Source of the DNA: Halopiger goleimassiliensis
GTDB taxonomy: Archaea > Halobacteriota > Halobacteria > Halobacteriales > Natrialbaceae
DNA: 64,000 bases
Assembly: GCF_000455345.1 (NCBI RefSeq)
Contig: NZ_HG315691.1
Location: 444,217 to 508,216, forward strand
Direction: 5' to 3'
Every line of letters starts with the position of its first letter. The first letter of the stretch is position 1. This document shows, one piece after another, positions 8,553-17,481 of the stretch. The notes under the pieces were generated by a model, which saw only the letters and a program-made list of their open reading frames with translations, was not told the DNA's origin and ran no database searches. The translations under genes and the position numbers were made by a program.

Positions 8553-10775
8553 GTGTCCGAGACGAGCGGCTACATGCGCTTTTTCCCCTACGAGGAGCCT
8601 TACGAGAACCAGCGGGAGGCGATGGACCGCATCTACAACTCGCTGTCCCGGGGGCAGGACGTGCTGTTCGAGGGGGCCTGCGGTACGGGGAAGACGCTGT
8701 CGTCGCTCGTCCCCGCCCTCGAGGTGGCCCGCGAGGAGGACAAGACGGTCGTCATCACGACGAACGTCCACCAGCAGATGCGCCAGTTCGTCGAGGAGGC
8801 GCGGGCGATCACCCGCGAGGAACGACTGCGGGCGATCGTCTTCAAGGGGAAAGGCGAGATGTGCCACATCGACGTCGGCTACGAGGAGTGCCAGACGCTG
8901 CGCGATAATACGCGGGCGCTCGTCGACGCCGAACGCGACAAGCAACAGCTCGAGCGCCGCCAGCGCGAACTGCTGGCGGAGAGCCAGGACGGCGACGGCT
9001 CGGCGGCCGACGCCCGTTCGGCCGTCATGGACGAACTCGAGTCCATCGAGGAGCGACTCGAGGATCTCGAGGAGTCGAACGTCTGCGAGTACTACCGGAA
9101 CAACCTCACGCGGGATACCGACGACTTCTTCGCCTGGCTCTACGACGACGTCCGAACCCCCGAGGAGATCTACGAGTACGCCGAGCGCGAGGGCTTTTGC
9201 GGCTACGAACTCCTGAAGGAGGGCATCGAGGGCGTCGATCTGGTCGTCTGTAACTACCACCACCTGCTCGATTCCACCATTCGAGAACAGTTCTTCCGCT
9301 GGCTCGGCCGCGACCCCGAGGACGTGATCGCCGTCTTCGACGAGGCCCACAACGTCGAGGACGCCGCCCGCGAGCACGCGACACGGACCTGCTCCGAACG
9401 CACCTTCGAGTCCGCGCTGGACGAACTCGCCGATACCGACGATCCCCGATCCGAGGACGCCGCGAACGTCCTCTCGGCGTTCCACCGGGCGCTCGTCGAG
9501 ACCTACGAGGAGTCGTTCGGGTTCGGGGAGAGCGCGGCGCAACGCGCCGCGGGTAACGCGAGCGGCCGCGGGCCGCGAGCGCGCGAGCGGATCGGCGAGA
9601 ACTGGGAGGACGTCCCCATCGCCAACGAGGACCGGCGCGACGACCTCACGCTCGAGTTCCTCCAGCGCTACTCGGGCCAGGGGATCGAGGACGACCTCGA
9701 GGCCGCCATGCAGGTCGGCCAGGACCTCGACGAGCAGTACGAGGAAGCCTACCGGGAGGGCGAGACCGCCACCCGGACGGAGTGTCAGACCCTCCAGGCG
9801 GCGGCGTTCGTCAGCGCCTGGATGAACGAAGGTGCCAAGGAGGGGCAGTATCCGGTCGTCTCCGTGACCCGCGACGCCGGCACCGACGAGGTCTACGGCC
9901 GCGCGGAACTCTACACCTGTCTCCCGCGGCAGGTGACGGGACGGCTGTTCGAGGAGGTGTCCGCGTCGGTCCTGATGAGCGCCACCCTCCAGCCGTTCGA
10001 CGTCACCGAGGACGTACTCGGCCTCGAGGAGCCGGTCACGATGGCCTTCGGGCTCCAGTTTCCCGAGGCGAACCGGCGCACATACGCCGTCGAGACGCCG
10101 CCGTTGTTCTCGTCGGACCGGGACGATCCCGCGGTACAGGAGGAGGTCACGGACGCGATTTACGACGCCGTTCGGATGACCCCCGGGAACACGCTCGCGT
10201 TCTTCCCCAACTACGGCGAGGCCGAGCGCTACGCCGATCGACTCGAGCGCCGGAGCGACGCGACGGTCTACCGCGACGAACCCGGCGTCGCCGTCGAGAA
10301 GCTCCGACGGGAGTTCGTCGCCGACGACGGCGCGGTGCTGTGTACCTCGCTGTGGGGGACGCTCGCGGAGGGCGTCAGTTTCGACGGTGACGACGCTCAC
10401 ACCGTCCTCGTGGTCGGCGTCCCCTACCCCCACCTCGACGACCGGGCCGAGGCGGTCCAGGAGGCCTACGACGCCGCGTTCGAGGGAACCGACACGGGCT
10501 GGCGGTACGCCGTCGAGATTCCGACCGTCCGGAAGACGCGCCAGGCGCTGGGTCGGGTGCTCCGATCGCCGGAGGACGTCGGCGTCCGCGCGCTGCTCGA
10601 TCGACGCTACTCCCGGTCGGCGAAGTCGGATCTGGGCAAGTACAGCGTCAACGGCACGTTCCCCCACGAGGAGCGGGAGGAACTCATCGACATCGAGCCC
10701 GACAAACTCAAGTTCGCGATGTTGAACTTCTACGGCGATCACGACGCCTACGACGGCGACCCGCCGTCGCCGTGA
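8553..10775 (+). CDS. XPD/Rad3-family DNA helicase
   Basis: A 740-residue superfamily 2 helicase that should unwind DNA 5' to 3' using ATP. Walker A is GACGTGKT at residues 41-48 and Walker B is the DEAH box in VFDEAHNVED. Between them, four cysteines (in EMCHID, EECQTL, NVCEYY and GFCGYE) are placed like the iron-sulfur cluster ligands of archaeal XPD. The C-terminal motor domain has the SATLQPFDV segment, TSLWGTLAEGVSF (motif V) and QALGRVLRSPEDVG (motif VI). The start is GTG. A related helicase lies at 41585-44005. Roles in repair are likely by family, but which of the two is the XPD orthologue is unsettled. Confidence 0.9.
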   Translation: MSETSGYMRFFPYEEPYENQREAMDRIYNSLSRGQDVLFEGACGTGKTLSSLVPALEVAREEDKTVVITTNVHQQMRQFVEEARAITREERLRAIVFKGKGEMCHIDVGYEECQTLRDNTRALVDAERDKQQLERRQRELLAESQDGDGSAADARSAVMDELESIEERLEDLEESNVCEYYRNNLTRDTDDFFAWLYDDVRTPEEIYEYAEREGFCGYELLKEGIEGVDLVVCNYHHLLDSTIREQFFRWLGRDPEDVIAVFDEAHNVEDAAREHATRTCSERTFESALDELADTDDPRSEDAANVLSAFHRALVETYEESFGFGESAAQRAAGNASGRGPRARERIGENWEDVPIANEDRRDDLTLEFLQRYSGQGIEDDLEAAMQVGQDLDEQYEEAYREGETATRTECQTLQAAAFVSAWMNEGAKEGQYPVVSVTRDAGTDEVYGRAELYTCLPRQVTGRLFEEVSASVLMSATLQPFDVTEDVLGLEEPVTMAFGLQFPEANRRTYAVETPPLFSSDRDDPAVQEEVTDAIYDAVRMTPGNTLAFFPNYGEAERYADRLERRSDATVYRDEPGVAVEKLRREFVADDGAVLCTSLWGTLAEGVSFDGDDAHTVLVVGVPYPHLDDRAEAVQEAYDAAFEGTDTGWRYAVEIPTVRKTRQALGRVLRSPEDVGVRALLDRRYSRSAKSDLGKYSVNGTFPHEEREELIDIEPDKLKFAMLNFYGDHDAYDGDPPSP

Positions 10776-10787
10776 CGCGGGCGTCGC

Positions 10788-11450
10788 CTACTCGCCGGCC
10801 AGGTACTCGAGCGTGTGGTCGACGATAGCGGTCCGGTTCGCGTTGAACCCGTGGTTCTCGCCGGGGATCGTCGTGACCTCGCCCTCGCCGACGGCGTCGA
10901 CGATCCGGCGGCAGTCCTCGGGCGAGACGCCCCGGTCCTCGTCGCCGACGAGGATCCGCACGGGGACGTCGACGTGGTCCAGGTCGGGGATGCCGATCGC
11001 GAGCTCGTCGCTGTCGCCGATCCGGGCGTCGGGTTCGTCGACGACCGCGGGATCGTCGGTCAGTTCGACGGCCGGAGCCCACAGGAGCAGGCCCTCGATC
11101 CCGTCGCCGTCGTGGGTCAGCGCGATGCCGCCGCCGAAGCTCTTGGCGATCACCGCCACCGAGGAACAGCCGTTCGACCGGAGGTAGTCGACGGCGGCCT
11201 CGAGCTCCCGGTGGAGTTCCGAGAGGGTCTTCTCCTCGAGTTCGTCGTGGCTCTCCCAGCTATCGTACCGGAAGACCTGTTTGCCGGCACCGGCGAGTTC
11301 GTACGCGACGACGTCGAAGATGTTCCCGAACGGACCGTGGCCGGCCCCGGGGACGATCACGACCCCCTCGTCGGCGTCCTCGGACTGTACGTTCAGCCGC
11401 CCCTCGTACGTCTCGTCGCCGACCGCGAAATCGACAATCTCGATTGCCAT
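10788..11450 (-). CDS. Alpha/beta hydrolase (dienelactone hydrolase-like)
   Basis: A 220-residue cytosolic alpha/beta hydrolase. After the first strands comes the oxyanion-region segment VIVPGAGHGPFGN, then the nucleophile elbow VIAKSFGGGIAL with Ser in an A-K-S-F-G version of GxSxG. The acid lies in VRILVGDEDRGVS and the catalytic His in GENHGFNAN. The substrate is unknown. The internal ATG at 11450 is preferred because it gives the conserved start MAIEIVDFAV and has an AT-rich box (AAAAATAC, 11481-11488) about 35 bases upstream. It lies convergent to the helicase gene. Confidence 0.8.
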   Translation of the reverse strand: MAIEIVDFAVGDETYEGRLNVQSEDADEGVVIVPGAGHGPFGNIFDVVAYELAGAGKQVFRYDSWESHDELEEKTLSELHRELEAAVDYLRSNGCSSVAVIAKSFGGGIALTHDGDGIEGLLLWAPAVELTDDPAVVDEPDARIGDSDELAIGIPDLDHVDVPVRILVGDEDRGVSPEDCRRIVDAVGEGEVTTIPGENHGFNANRTAIVDHTLEYLAGE

Positions 11451-11618
11451 GCGGAGTGTGGAACGACTGACAGAATCGGTAAAAATACTTCGAAACGGAG
11501 TTGTGATTTCTCCGTCAGGAGCGATCGACAGTCCACGCTCTGGGTCGGTGACCGGGAAATCGACCCGATGTCCGGGTCGACGGCCTACGACGTGGACCGA
11601 CGCCACCGAGTACAGGGG

Positions 11619-11972
11619 CTACTCGATCGTCAGGTCGGCCGTCCCTCCGGTGATCATCGCCGTGTGGGCCCCACCGTGTTCGATCGTGAGGTCGAACGTC
11701 TCCGAGTCCTCCACGTTCCAGGCGTCGATGAGGCCGTGCTCGTCGTGGTCGATCCGGAGGCTGACGGCCTGGCGCTCGAGGTCGATGTCGTCCCCGAGTT
11801 CGTCGAGTTCCTGTACCTCGACCGTCACCGTCAGTTCGGCTCCCTCTTCCGCGTCGAACCCGACTCGTTCGTCGTCCGAGAGCGTCGTGTCGACGCCCCC
11901 ACCGCCGAGGAGACCGGAACATCCCGCGAGGGGGACGACTGCCGCGAGCGAAACGAATGCGCGTCGGTGCAT
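11619..11972 (-). CDS. Small secreted lipoprotein
   Basis: A 117-residue lipoprotein of unknown function. It opens MHRRAFVSLAAVVPLAGC: a basic n-region with an Arg pair, a hydrophobic stretch and a lipobox cysteine at residue 18, followed by a Gly-rich linker. The mature part is acidic and beta-rich (ELTVTVEVQ, TFDLTIEHGG, TADLTIE), probably a single beta-sandwich domain facing the outside. No catalytic motif is seen. It sits between the hydrolase and the 2H phosphoesterase-like gene, all on the minus strand but with independent spacing. Confidence 0.65.
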   Translation of the reverse strand: MHRRAFVSLAAVVPLAGCSGLLGGGGVDTTLSDDERVGFDAEEGAELTVTVEVQELDELGDDIDLERQAVSLRIDHDEHGLIDAWNVEDSETFDLTIEHGGAHTAMITGGTADLTIE

Positions 11973-12035
11973 GAACGCGAATAGCGAGAGGGGAGTCGAA
12001 TAGCTTGTGGCCGCTTGCGGTACGGACGATCCGTG

Positions 12036-12536
12036 TCAGGCCGGCAGGGAGACGCGACTCACCGGCAGGTCGTAGCTCCCGTCGCGGAACTCGAGTTCGG
12101 TGACGGTCCACGTGATCGGCTCGATCTCGCGGTCGGCCAGCCGTCGAGCCGTCGCACGGTCGCCGCCGCGGGCGAGCGTCACGTGGGGGACGTAATCGGT
12201 GCCCTCGAGACCGGGGACGGCGTCGAACCGCTCGAGCAAGGACCGGTGAATGGACTCGAGACCGGGGCTCTCGACGGCGAGGTAGACGACGGGCGCGGAG
12301 CCGACCGGCGGGTCCTCGAAGTAGTCGATCCCGGTGATGCGGGCCTCGACGGCGGGCGATCCCTCGAGCGCGCGGTGGGTTCGCTGCTGGAGGTGGGAGA
12401 CGTGGTCGGCGTCGCCGAGGCGTTTGAGCAAACAGGAGAGATCGTCACGGACCCTGTCGAAGCCGACGAGTTCCGGATAGAGGTCGTTCGCGAGGGTACG
12501 GACGCGGCCGGGGACGGGGACGGTGACGCTGTACAC
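12036..12536 (-). CDS. 2'-5' RNA ligase / 2H phosphoesterase-like protein
   Basis: A 166-residue member of the 2H phosphoesterase (LigT/ThpR) superfamily, whose active members use two HxT/S motifs to open 2',3'-cyclic phosphates or join RNA halves. The second motif is clear: HVT in YVPHVTLARGG. The first motif, expected just before KRLG, reads DDLSCLLKRLG, so the catalytic His appears replaced by Leu33. The protein may therefore bind RNA or nucleotide without full catalysis, or use another residue. GTG start at 12536 (MYSVTVPVPG) fits the family N-terminus. It is minus-strand, next to the small membrane protein upstream. Confidence 0.65.
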   Translation of the reverse strand: MYSVTVPVPGRVRTLANDLYPELVGFDRVRDDLSCLLKRLGDADHVSHLQQRTHRALEGSPAVEARITGIDYFEDPPVGSAPVVYLAVESPGLESIHRSLLERFDAVPGLEGTDYVPHVTLARGGDRATARRLADREIEPITWTVTELEFRDGSYDLPVSRVSLPA

Positions 12537-12589
12537 TGCAAGTCACTTCGCGTACGCGAGCTAGGACGGAGCGACGTATGAGTCTGGCG

Positions 12590-12787
12590 CTACAGGTAGT
12601 CCAGCAGCCAGAGGACGACGACGGCGGCGACGAGCAACAGGAGGATCGGCGTCACGATCTTCACGATGAGGCTGACGATGGCACCGACGAGGATCTCGAG
12701 GACGTGCAGGGCGAGCAACACTGCCACGAGGCCGAGGACGATCTTCAGGAGAGTCTCCACGGCTAACTTTCCGCGTTCGTCGTTCAT
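12590..12787 (-). CDS. Small two-helix membrane protein
   Basis: A 65-residue protein beginning MNDERGKLAVETLLK. The short charged N-terminus is followed by two hydrophobic helices (about 12-40 and 42-64) that end directly at the C-terminus with WLLDYL. This is a recurring type of short haloarchaeal membrane protein; I know no function. ATG at 12787 is chosen over the upstream in-frame start because it removes a basic segment with no partner features. It is divergent from the winged-helix membrane protein gene, with 86 bases between the two starts. Confidence 0.62.
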   Translation of the reverse strand: MNDERGKLAVETLLKIVLGLVAVLLALHVLEILVGAIVSLIVKIVTPILLLLVAAVVVLWLLDYL

Positions 12788-12873
12788 GAACGAGCGTACG
12801 AACGGCCGACACAAAAGGGCTCGGTCCCGGCCGTCGGAAAGACCTATTTAGTCAGCTACGACATGTCCACGTA

Positions 12874-14022
12874 ATGGACACGAGGGGGCAACGGGCCCTG
12901 ATCTGCGTGCTCGTGGTGGCTGGGTGCCTGGTGGTGTTCGTTCCGTTCGCGTCGGCGGCCGTGGGGAACGGCTTCGGCGCGGGGAGCGTCGCGGCTCAAG
13001 AGAACGCCAACGGGACGGATCAGGTCGATGGCGGCGGCAACGCTACGACCCAGGAGACGGCGGCGGAGAGTCACCTCCTCGACGACGCCGACGAGATACA
13101 CATCGAGGTGGCCATCCAGGAGAACGGCTCGGCGACGTTCACCGTCGATTACCGGTTCGACAACGGTAGCGAGGAGTGGGCGATCCTCAGCGAGGACGTC
13201 GAGGCCAACCCCGAGGCCTACGCCGCCGCCGAAGCGGCAGACTGGAACGAGACCCTCGAGGCAGGGATGAACGAGACCGACCGCGAGATGGAACTGTCGA
13301 ACGTCTCGGTGACCACCGAAACCAGTACGACGCCGGTCGACCTCGGTCACGTCGAGTTCTCGTTCAGGTGGTCGTCGTTCGCCTACGTCCACCTGAACCG
13401 CATGGAGGTCGGCGACGCCCTCGTCGGGTTCACCCTCGTCGACGATACGACGTTACAGCTCTCCTGGCCCGACAGATACACCGTCCAGGAGGTCGATCCA
13501 GCGCCGAGCAACCCCCCTGACGGCTCGGTCTTCTGGGAGGGCGACAACACGGAGTTCGCCGAGGAGCAGCCACGGCTCGTCCTGATCGAGAACGGGGGGA
13601 CGTCGGTCGAGACGACGGAGACCGAAGACGACCCGACGCTGGCCTGGCTCGTCGTCGCCAGCGCGCTCGGCGGCCTCGCGGCCCTCGGCGTCGTGGGCTG
13701 GTGGCTCCGGCGCGATGGAGCCACGCGACGTCCGCCCGAGACGGCGGCCGACGGGACGACGACGGCGGACCACGCGGTCACCGACGGTGACCACGACGGC
13801 CCCCCGCCGGAACTGTTGAGCAACGAAGAACGCGTCCTTCAGTTGCTCGAGCGCAAGGGTGGCCGGATCAAACAACAGGAGGTCGTCTCGGAACTGGAGT
13901 GGACCGAGGCCAAGACGAGCCAGGTGGTCAGCAATCTCCGCGAGGACGACGAGATCGACGTCTTCCGGATCGGCCGCGAGAACGTGCTGACGCTGGCGGG
14001 CGAAGACGACGAAGACGACTGA
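12874..14022 (+). CDS. Membrane-anchored protein with C-terminal winged helix
   Basis: A 382-residue protein of a haloarchaeal/archaeal type that puts an exported sensor-like domain and a cytosolic DNA-binding-like domain on one chain. Order: signal or anchor helix (about 8-28), extracellular beta-rich domain rich in NGT/NGS sequons (about 60-240), a transmembrane helix (TLAWLVVASALGGLAALGVV, around 252-271), and a cytosolic winged helix (about 312-375: NEERVLQLLERKGGRIKQQEVV..., VVSNLREDDEIDVFRIGRENVL). It probably regulates a nearby or surface-related gene. A TATTTA box at 12844-12849 lies 25 bases before the ATG, indicating a leaderless transcript. Confidence 0.75.
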   Translation: MDTRGQRALICVLVVAGCLVVFVPFASAAVGNGFGAGSVAAQENANGTDQVDGGGNATTQETAAESHLLDDADEIHIEVAIQENGSATFTVDYRFDNGSEEWAILSEDVEANPEAYAAAEAADWNETLEAGMNETDREMELSNVSVTTETSTTPVDLGHVEFSFRWSSFAYVHLNRMEVGDALVGFTLVDDTTLQLSWPDRYTVQEVDPAPSNPPDGSVFWEGDNTEFAEEQPRLVLIENGGTSVETTETEDDPTLAWLVVASALGGLAALGVVGWWLRRDGATRRPPETAADGTTTADHAVTDGDHDGPPPELLSNEERVLQLLERKGGRIKQQEVVSELEWTEAKTSQVVSNLREDDEIDVFRIGRENVLTLAGEDDEDD

Positions 14023-14395
14023 CGACGTGTCTCGCCGGACCCGCTCGTGACCGCCGGACGAGGCAACCGAGCGAAATCCGGGCCGGAGGCGCAATACTTG
14101 CCGTGCAGAAGGACTTAATAGCGATCGCTCCCAACAACGCCGGTAATGAGTCGCGTCGTCGGACCCGCGCTTGCCGGCTCCGATACCGACGGGACTGTTT
14201 CTCCGCGGCGGCCGCGGCGACCGCGACGACCGGGCCTTTGAGCCCGTACTATACTACACTCTCATCGCCGGTCGATCGAACCGTTCCACAGTTCCCGAGA
14301 ATGCAAATTTCTCGGTTAGCATACGCTCTATTCTTTAATTTCTAAACCAAAACCGACGAATTTAAGTCTGTTCTTGGATTGGAGTCGAGTACGAC
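14023..14395. promoter_or_regulatory. Promoter/operator region upstream of argG
   Basis: A 373-base gap before the arginine cluster. The right part is strongly AT-rich. A TTTAAG box at 14361-14366 lies about 30 bases before the argG ATG and is the likely BRE/TATA element. Upstream of it, AATTTCT occurs twice (14306-14312 and 14337-14343), 31 bases apart, close to three helical turns, as expected for a regulator bound on one face. Further left a CTTAATA box (14114-14120) precedes an ATG at 14146 that opens a 31-codon ORF of doubtful coding value, so a separate short transcript is possible. Confidence 0.5.
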
Positions 14396-15637
14396 ATGAC
14401 ACGCGTGGCACTTGCGTTCTCGGGTGGGCTGGATACGACCGTCTGCGTTCCGCTGCTCGAGGAGGAGTACGGATACGACGAAGTCGTCGGCGTCACGGTC
14501 GACGTCGGCCAGCCGGCCTCGGAGTTCGAGGAGGCCGAGGAGACCGCCGACGCGCTCGATCTCGAGCACTACGTCGTCGACGCCAAGGAGGAATTTGCCG
14601 AACTCTGTCTCGACAGCGTTCGCGCGAACGCGACCTACCAGGGCTACCCGCTCGGTACGGCGCTCGCGCGCCCGGTGATCGCAAAGGCGATCCTCGAGGT
14701 CGCCGAACAGCAGGACTGCGACGGCATCGCCCACGGCTGTACGGGCAAGGGGAACGACCAGCTCCGGTTCGAGGCCGTCTGGCGCGACTCCGATCTGGAG
14801 GTCATCGCGCCCGTGCGCGAACTCGGCCTGACCCGCGAGTGGGAGCAGGAGTACGCCGCCGAGCGCGATTTGCCCGTCGAGGGCGGCAGCGGCGGCGACT
14901 GGTCGATCGACACCAACCTCTGGAGCCGCTCCGTCGAGGGCGACGACCTCGAGGATCCTAGCTACGTTCCCTCCGAGGAGATTTACGCCTGGACGCAGGC
15001 ACCGTCCGGCGAGACACAGGAGATCGAGATCACCTTCGAGGAGGGATATCCCGTCGCCGTCGACGGCGTCGAGTACGAGCCCGTCGAACTCATCGAGCAC
15101 CTCAACGGCGTGGCCGGGGCCTACGGCGTCGGTCGCACGGACACGATGGAAGACCGTATGCTCGGCCTGAAGGTCCGCGAGAACTACGAGCACCCCGCGG
15201 CGACGACGCTTTTGAACGCCCACGAGGCCCTCGAGGGGCTCGTCCTCACGCAGGAGGAACGTCAGTTCAAACAACAGATCGACCAGCAGTGGGCCCAGAA
15301 GGGCTACGAAGGCCTGATCGACGCGCCGCTGGTGGACGCGCTCGAGGGCTTCATCGGCGAAACGCAGCAACGCGTCACCGGCACCGTCACGATCCGCTTC
15401 GAGGGCGGCCAGGCGCGTCCGGTCGCTCGCGACAGCGAGTACGCGGCTTACTCGGCCGAGCACGCCTCCTTCGACACGGAGACGGTCGGCAAGATCACCC
15501 AGGAGGACGCCACTGGCGTTGCGAAGTACCACGGCTTCCAGCGTCGCCTCGCCAACGAAGCGATCGCTGCGAACGCCGAGAGCGCAGAGAAACCCGAGAT
15601 CGCTACCGACGGTAGCGGTACCGAAGACGAGCAGTAA
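14396..15637 (+). CDS. argG: Argininosuccinate synthase
   Basis: A 413-residue cytosolic enzyme that condenses citrulline and aspartate with ATP to argininosuccinate, the penultimate step of arginine synthesis. The N-terminal PP-loop is ALAFSGGLDTTV (about residues 4-15). Further family blocks are HGCTGKGNDQLRFE (around 117-130), the substrate-binding TNLWSRS segment, and AYGVGRTDTMEDR. Length matches the family. It is the first gene of a nine-gene co-directional cluster and is followed by argH after two bases, so the two are surely co-transcribed. Confidence 0.97.
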   Translation: MTRVALAFSGGLDTTVCVPLLEEEYGYDEVVGVTVDVGQPASEFEEAEETADALDLEHYVVDAKEEFAELCLDSVRANATYQGYPLGTALARPVIAKAILEVAEQQDCDGIAHGCTGKGNDQLRFEAVWRDSDLEVIAPVRELGLTREWEQEYAAERDLPVEGGSGGDWSIDTNLWSRSVEGDDLEDPSYVPSEEIYAWTQAPSGETQEIEITFEEGYPVAVDGVEYEPVELIEHLNGVAGAYGVGRTDTMEDRMLGLKVRENYEHPAATTLLNAHEALEGLVLTQEERQFKQQIDQQWAQKGYEGLIDAPLVDALEGFIGETQQRVTGTVTIRFEGGQARPVARDSEYAAYSAEHASFDTETVGKITQEDATGVAKYHGFQRRLANEAIAANAESAEKPEIATDGSGTEDEQ

Positions 15638-15639
15638 CG

Positions 15640-17124
15640 ATGACCGAGGAGAGCGCTCACGACGACGGGTTCGCGGCCGACGGCGACGGCGAGGGCGTCG
15701 TCCGGCGGGACCGGTTCAGCGGCGGCCCCGCCCGGAGCTTCCTCTCCTCGCTCGAGGCCGACCGGCGGATCTTCGAGGCCGATCTCGAGGTCGATCGCGC
15801 GCACGTCGTGATGCTCGCCGAACAGGGCATTATCGAGGACGACGTGGCCGGCGACATCCTCACGGCCCTGGACGCCATCGAGGTCGACGGCCACGGCTCC
15901 TTACCCGACGGCGAGGACGTCCACGAGGCCATCGAGACGGCCGTCATCGAACGCATCGGCGAACAGGGCGGCAAGATGCACACCGCGCGCTCGCGTAACG
16001 ACGAGGTCGCGGCCTGCATCCGCTACCGCCTGCGCGAGGACGTCCTCGAGGCCGTGGAGACCACGCTCGCGCTGCGCGAGTCGCTGCTCGAGCTAGCCCG
16101 GGAACACCAGGAGACGATCATGCCCGGCTACACCCACCTCCAGCCCGCTCAGCCGATCACCGTCGCTCACTGGGCACTCTCCTACGAAAGCGCCGTCCGC
16201 CGTGACACGGCGCGACTGCTCGAGGCGTACGATCGGATCAACGAGTCGCCGCTGGGCGGGGCCGCGTTCGCCGGGACGACGTTCGATATCGACCGCGAGC
16301 GCACCGCCGAGTTGCTGGGGTTCGAGGGCGTGGTCGAGAACTCGATGGACGCCTCCTCGAGCCGGGACTTCCTGCTCGAGACGGTCCAGGCGCTGTCGAC
16401 GCACGCGACGACGCTGTCGGGGCTGGCGGAGGACCTGATCGTCTTCGCGAACCGCGGCTTCGTGGAGATCGCGGACGACTACTCCTCGACGTCGTCGATC
16501 ATGCCCCAGAAGAAGAATCCGGACACGCTCGAACTCGTCCGCGCGACGGCGGGCGACGCGGCGGGCGGAGTCCAGGGCCTGACGACGACGCTGAAGGGGC
16601 TGCCCCGCGCGTACAACATCGACTTCCAGCGGGCGACGAGCCACGCCTGGGAGACCGTCGACGCGGTGACCGAGGCCAGTGAGGTCGCGGCCGGCGCGGT
16701 CGCCACCGCGACGTGGAACGAGGAAACCCTCGCGGCGGAAGCCGGCGAGGGGTTCTCGACGGCGACCGGCGTCGCCGACCTGCTCGCGGCCAACGGCCTC
16801 CCCTTCCGCACGGCCCACGAGATGGTCGCCGTCGCGGCCGAAAACGGGGCCGACTACGACGCCCTCGAGGCCGCCGCCCAGGACGTCCTGGGAGAACCCC
16901 TCGAGTCGTTCGTCGACCCCGAGGCGGTCGAGAACGCCCTCGATCCCGCGGAAAGCGTCGCGAGCCGCGACTCGCAGGGCGGCCCCGCGCCCGCGGCCGT
17001 CGCCGACCAGCTCGAGTCGGCCACGGCGTCGCTCGAGGCCGACCGCGATCGACTCGCGGCGACGGAGGACGCGCTCGAGGACGCACACGCGGCCCTGCGC
17101 GAGGAGGTGAACGGGTATGTGTGA
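15640..17124 (+). CDS. argH: Argininosuccinate lyase
   Basis: A 494-residue member of the fumarase/aspartase superfamily that splits argininosuccinate into arginine and fumarate. It shows HTARSRNDEVA (substrate and catalytic region, about 109-119), GYTHLQPAQPIT, and the family signature SSIMPQKKNPD around residues 285-295 with the catalytic Ser in the mobile loop. The C-terminus is longer than in E. coli and acidic, with a helical segment rich in Ala/Glu (about 455-490). It starts two bases after the argG stop. Confidence 0.96.
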   Translation: MTEESAHDDGFAADGDGEGVVRRDRFSGGPARSFLSSLEADRRIFEADLEVDRAHVVMLAEQGIIEDDVAGDILTALDAIEVDGHGSLPDGEDVHEAIETAVIERIGEQGGKMHTARSRNDEVAACIRYRLREDVLEAVETTLALRESLLELAREHQETIMPGYTHLQPAQPITVAHWALSYESAVRRDTARLLEAYDRINESPLGGAAFAGTTFDIDRERTAELLGFEGVVENSMDASSSRDFLLETVQALSTHATTLSGLAEDLIVFANRGFVEIADDYSSTSSIMPQKKNPDTLELVRATAGDAAGGVQGLTTTLKGLPRAYNIDFQRATSHAWETVDAVTEASEVAAGAVATATWNEETLAAEAGEGFSTATGVADLLAANGLPFRTAHEMVAVAAENGADYDALEAAAQDVLGEPLESFVDPEAVENALDPAESVASRDSQGGPAPAAVADQLESATASLEADRDRLAATEDALEDAHAALREEVNGYV

Positions 17125-17279
17125 CGCTCGACGCCCGGAACCGCGACCGCCGTTCCCGCCGTCCCCGCGAGGGGACGGACTACCTATCAGATGATATGTA
17201 AAACAAAATCTGCCGGAAAATGGCCTTTTCATACCCGTAGTGGATAGTCTGCGTCGTATAATTGTTCTGATAATTTCGA

Positions 17280-17290
17280 AGCCTTTAAGG
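17280..17290 (+). promoter_or_regulatory. Archaeal promoter of the lysW-argF operon
   Basis: GCCTTTAAGGG carries a CTTTAAG core about 30 bases before the lysW ATG at 17317, typical haloarchaeal TATA placement. The 192-base gap between argH and lysW is AT-rich for this window and also holds a small inverted word, GGAAAATGGCCTTTTC (17215-17230), that could act as a terminator or operator. I infer that the LysW part of the cluster has its own promoter. Confidence 0.55.
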
Positions 17291-17316
17291 GTTATCGGCT
17301 CCGAGTTAGGGGTACA

Positions 17317-17481
17317 ATGACCGAATGCGTCGAGTGTGGGGCGGACGTGTCCCTGCACGACGATCTGGAAGTGGGAGAGATAGTCGACTGTACGACCTGC
17401 GGTGCCGAGCTGGAAGTCGTCGACACCGAGCCGCCAGTCCTCGAGCGAGCCCCGGAGCTCGAAGAGGACTGGGGTGAGTGA
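17317..17481 (+). CDS. lysW: LysW amino-group carrier protein
   Basis: A 54-residue carrier protein, too short for most ORF filters. It has a zinc ribbon with cysteines 4, 7, 25 and 28 (TECVECG and CTTCGAE) and ends with the canonical EDWGE, whose C-terminal Glu54 is where the substrate amino group is attached by LysX/ArgX. Intermediates stay bound to this acidic protein through phosphorylation, reduction and transamination and are released by LysK/ArgE. The stop TGA overlaps the lysX GTG start (GTGA, 17478-17481). In this operon it most likely carries glutamate for arginine synthesis (an ArgW role). Confidence 0.95.
   Translation: MTECVECGADVSLHDDLEVGEIVDCTTCGAELEVVDTEPPVLERAPELEEDWGE

Noticed and set aside
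8544-10742. A 732-residue minus-strand ORF over the XPD helicase
   Set aside because: Composition is typical antisense (Val/Leu/Asp/Arg with no motifs), and the plus strand carries all helicase motifs.
14146-14241. 31-codon ORF upstream of argG with a TATA-like box 28 bases before it
   Set aside because: The peptide is Arg/Pro-rich and typical of GC-rich non-coding DNA. The promoter-like box is noted in the argG upstream feature, but I do not call a gene.
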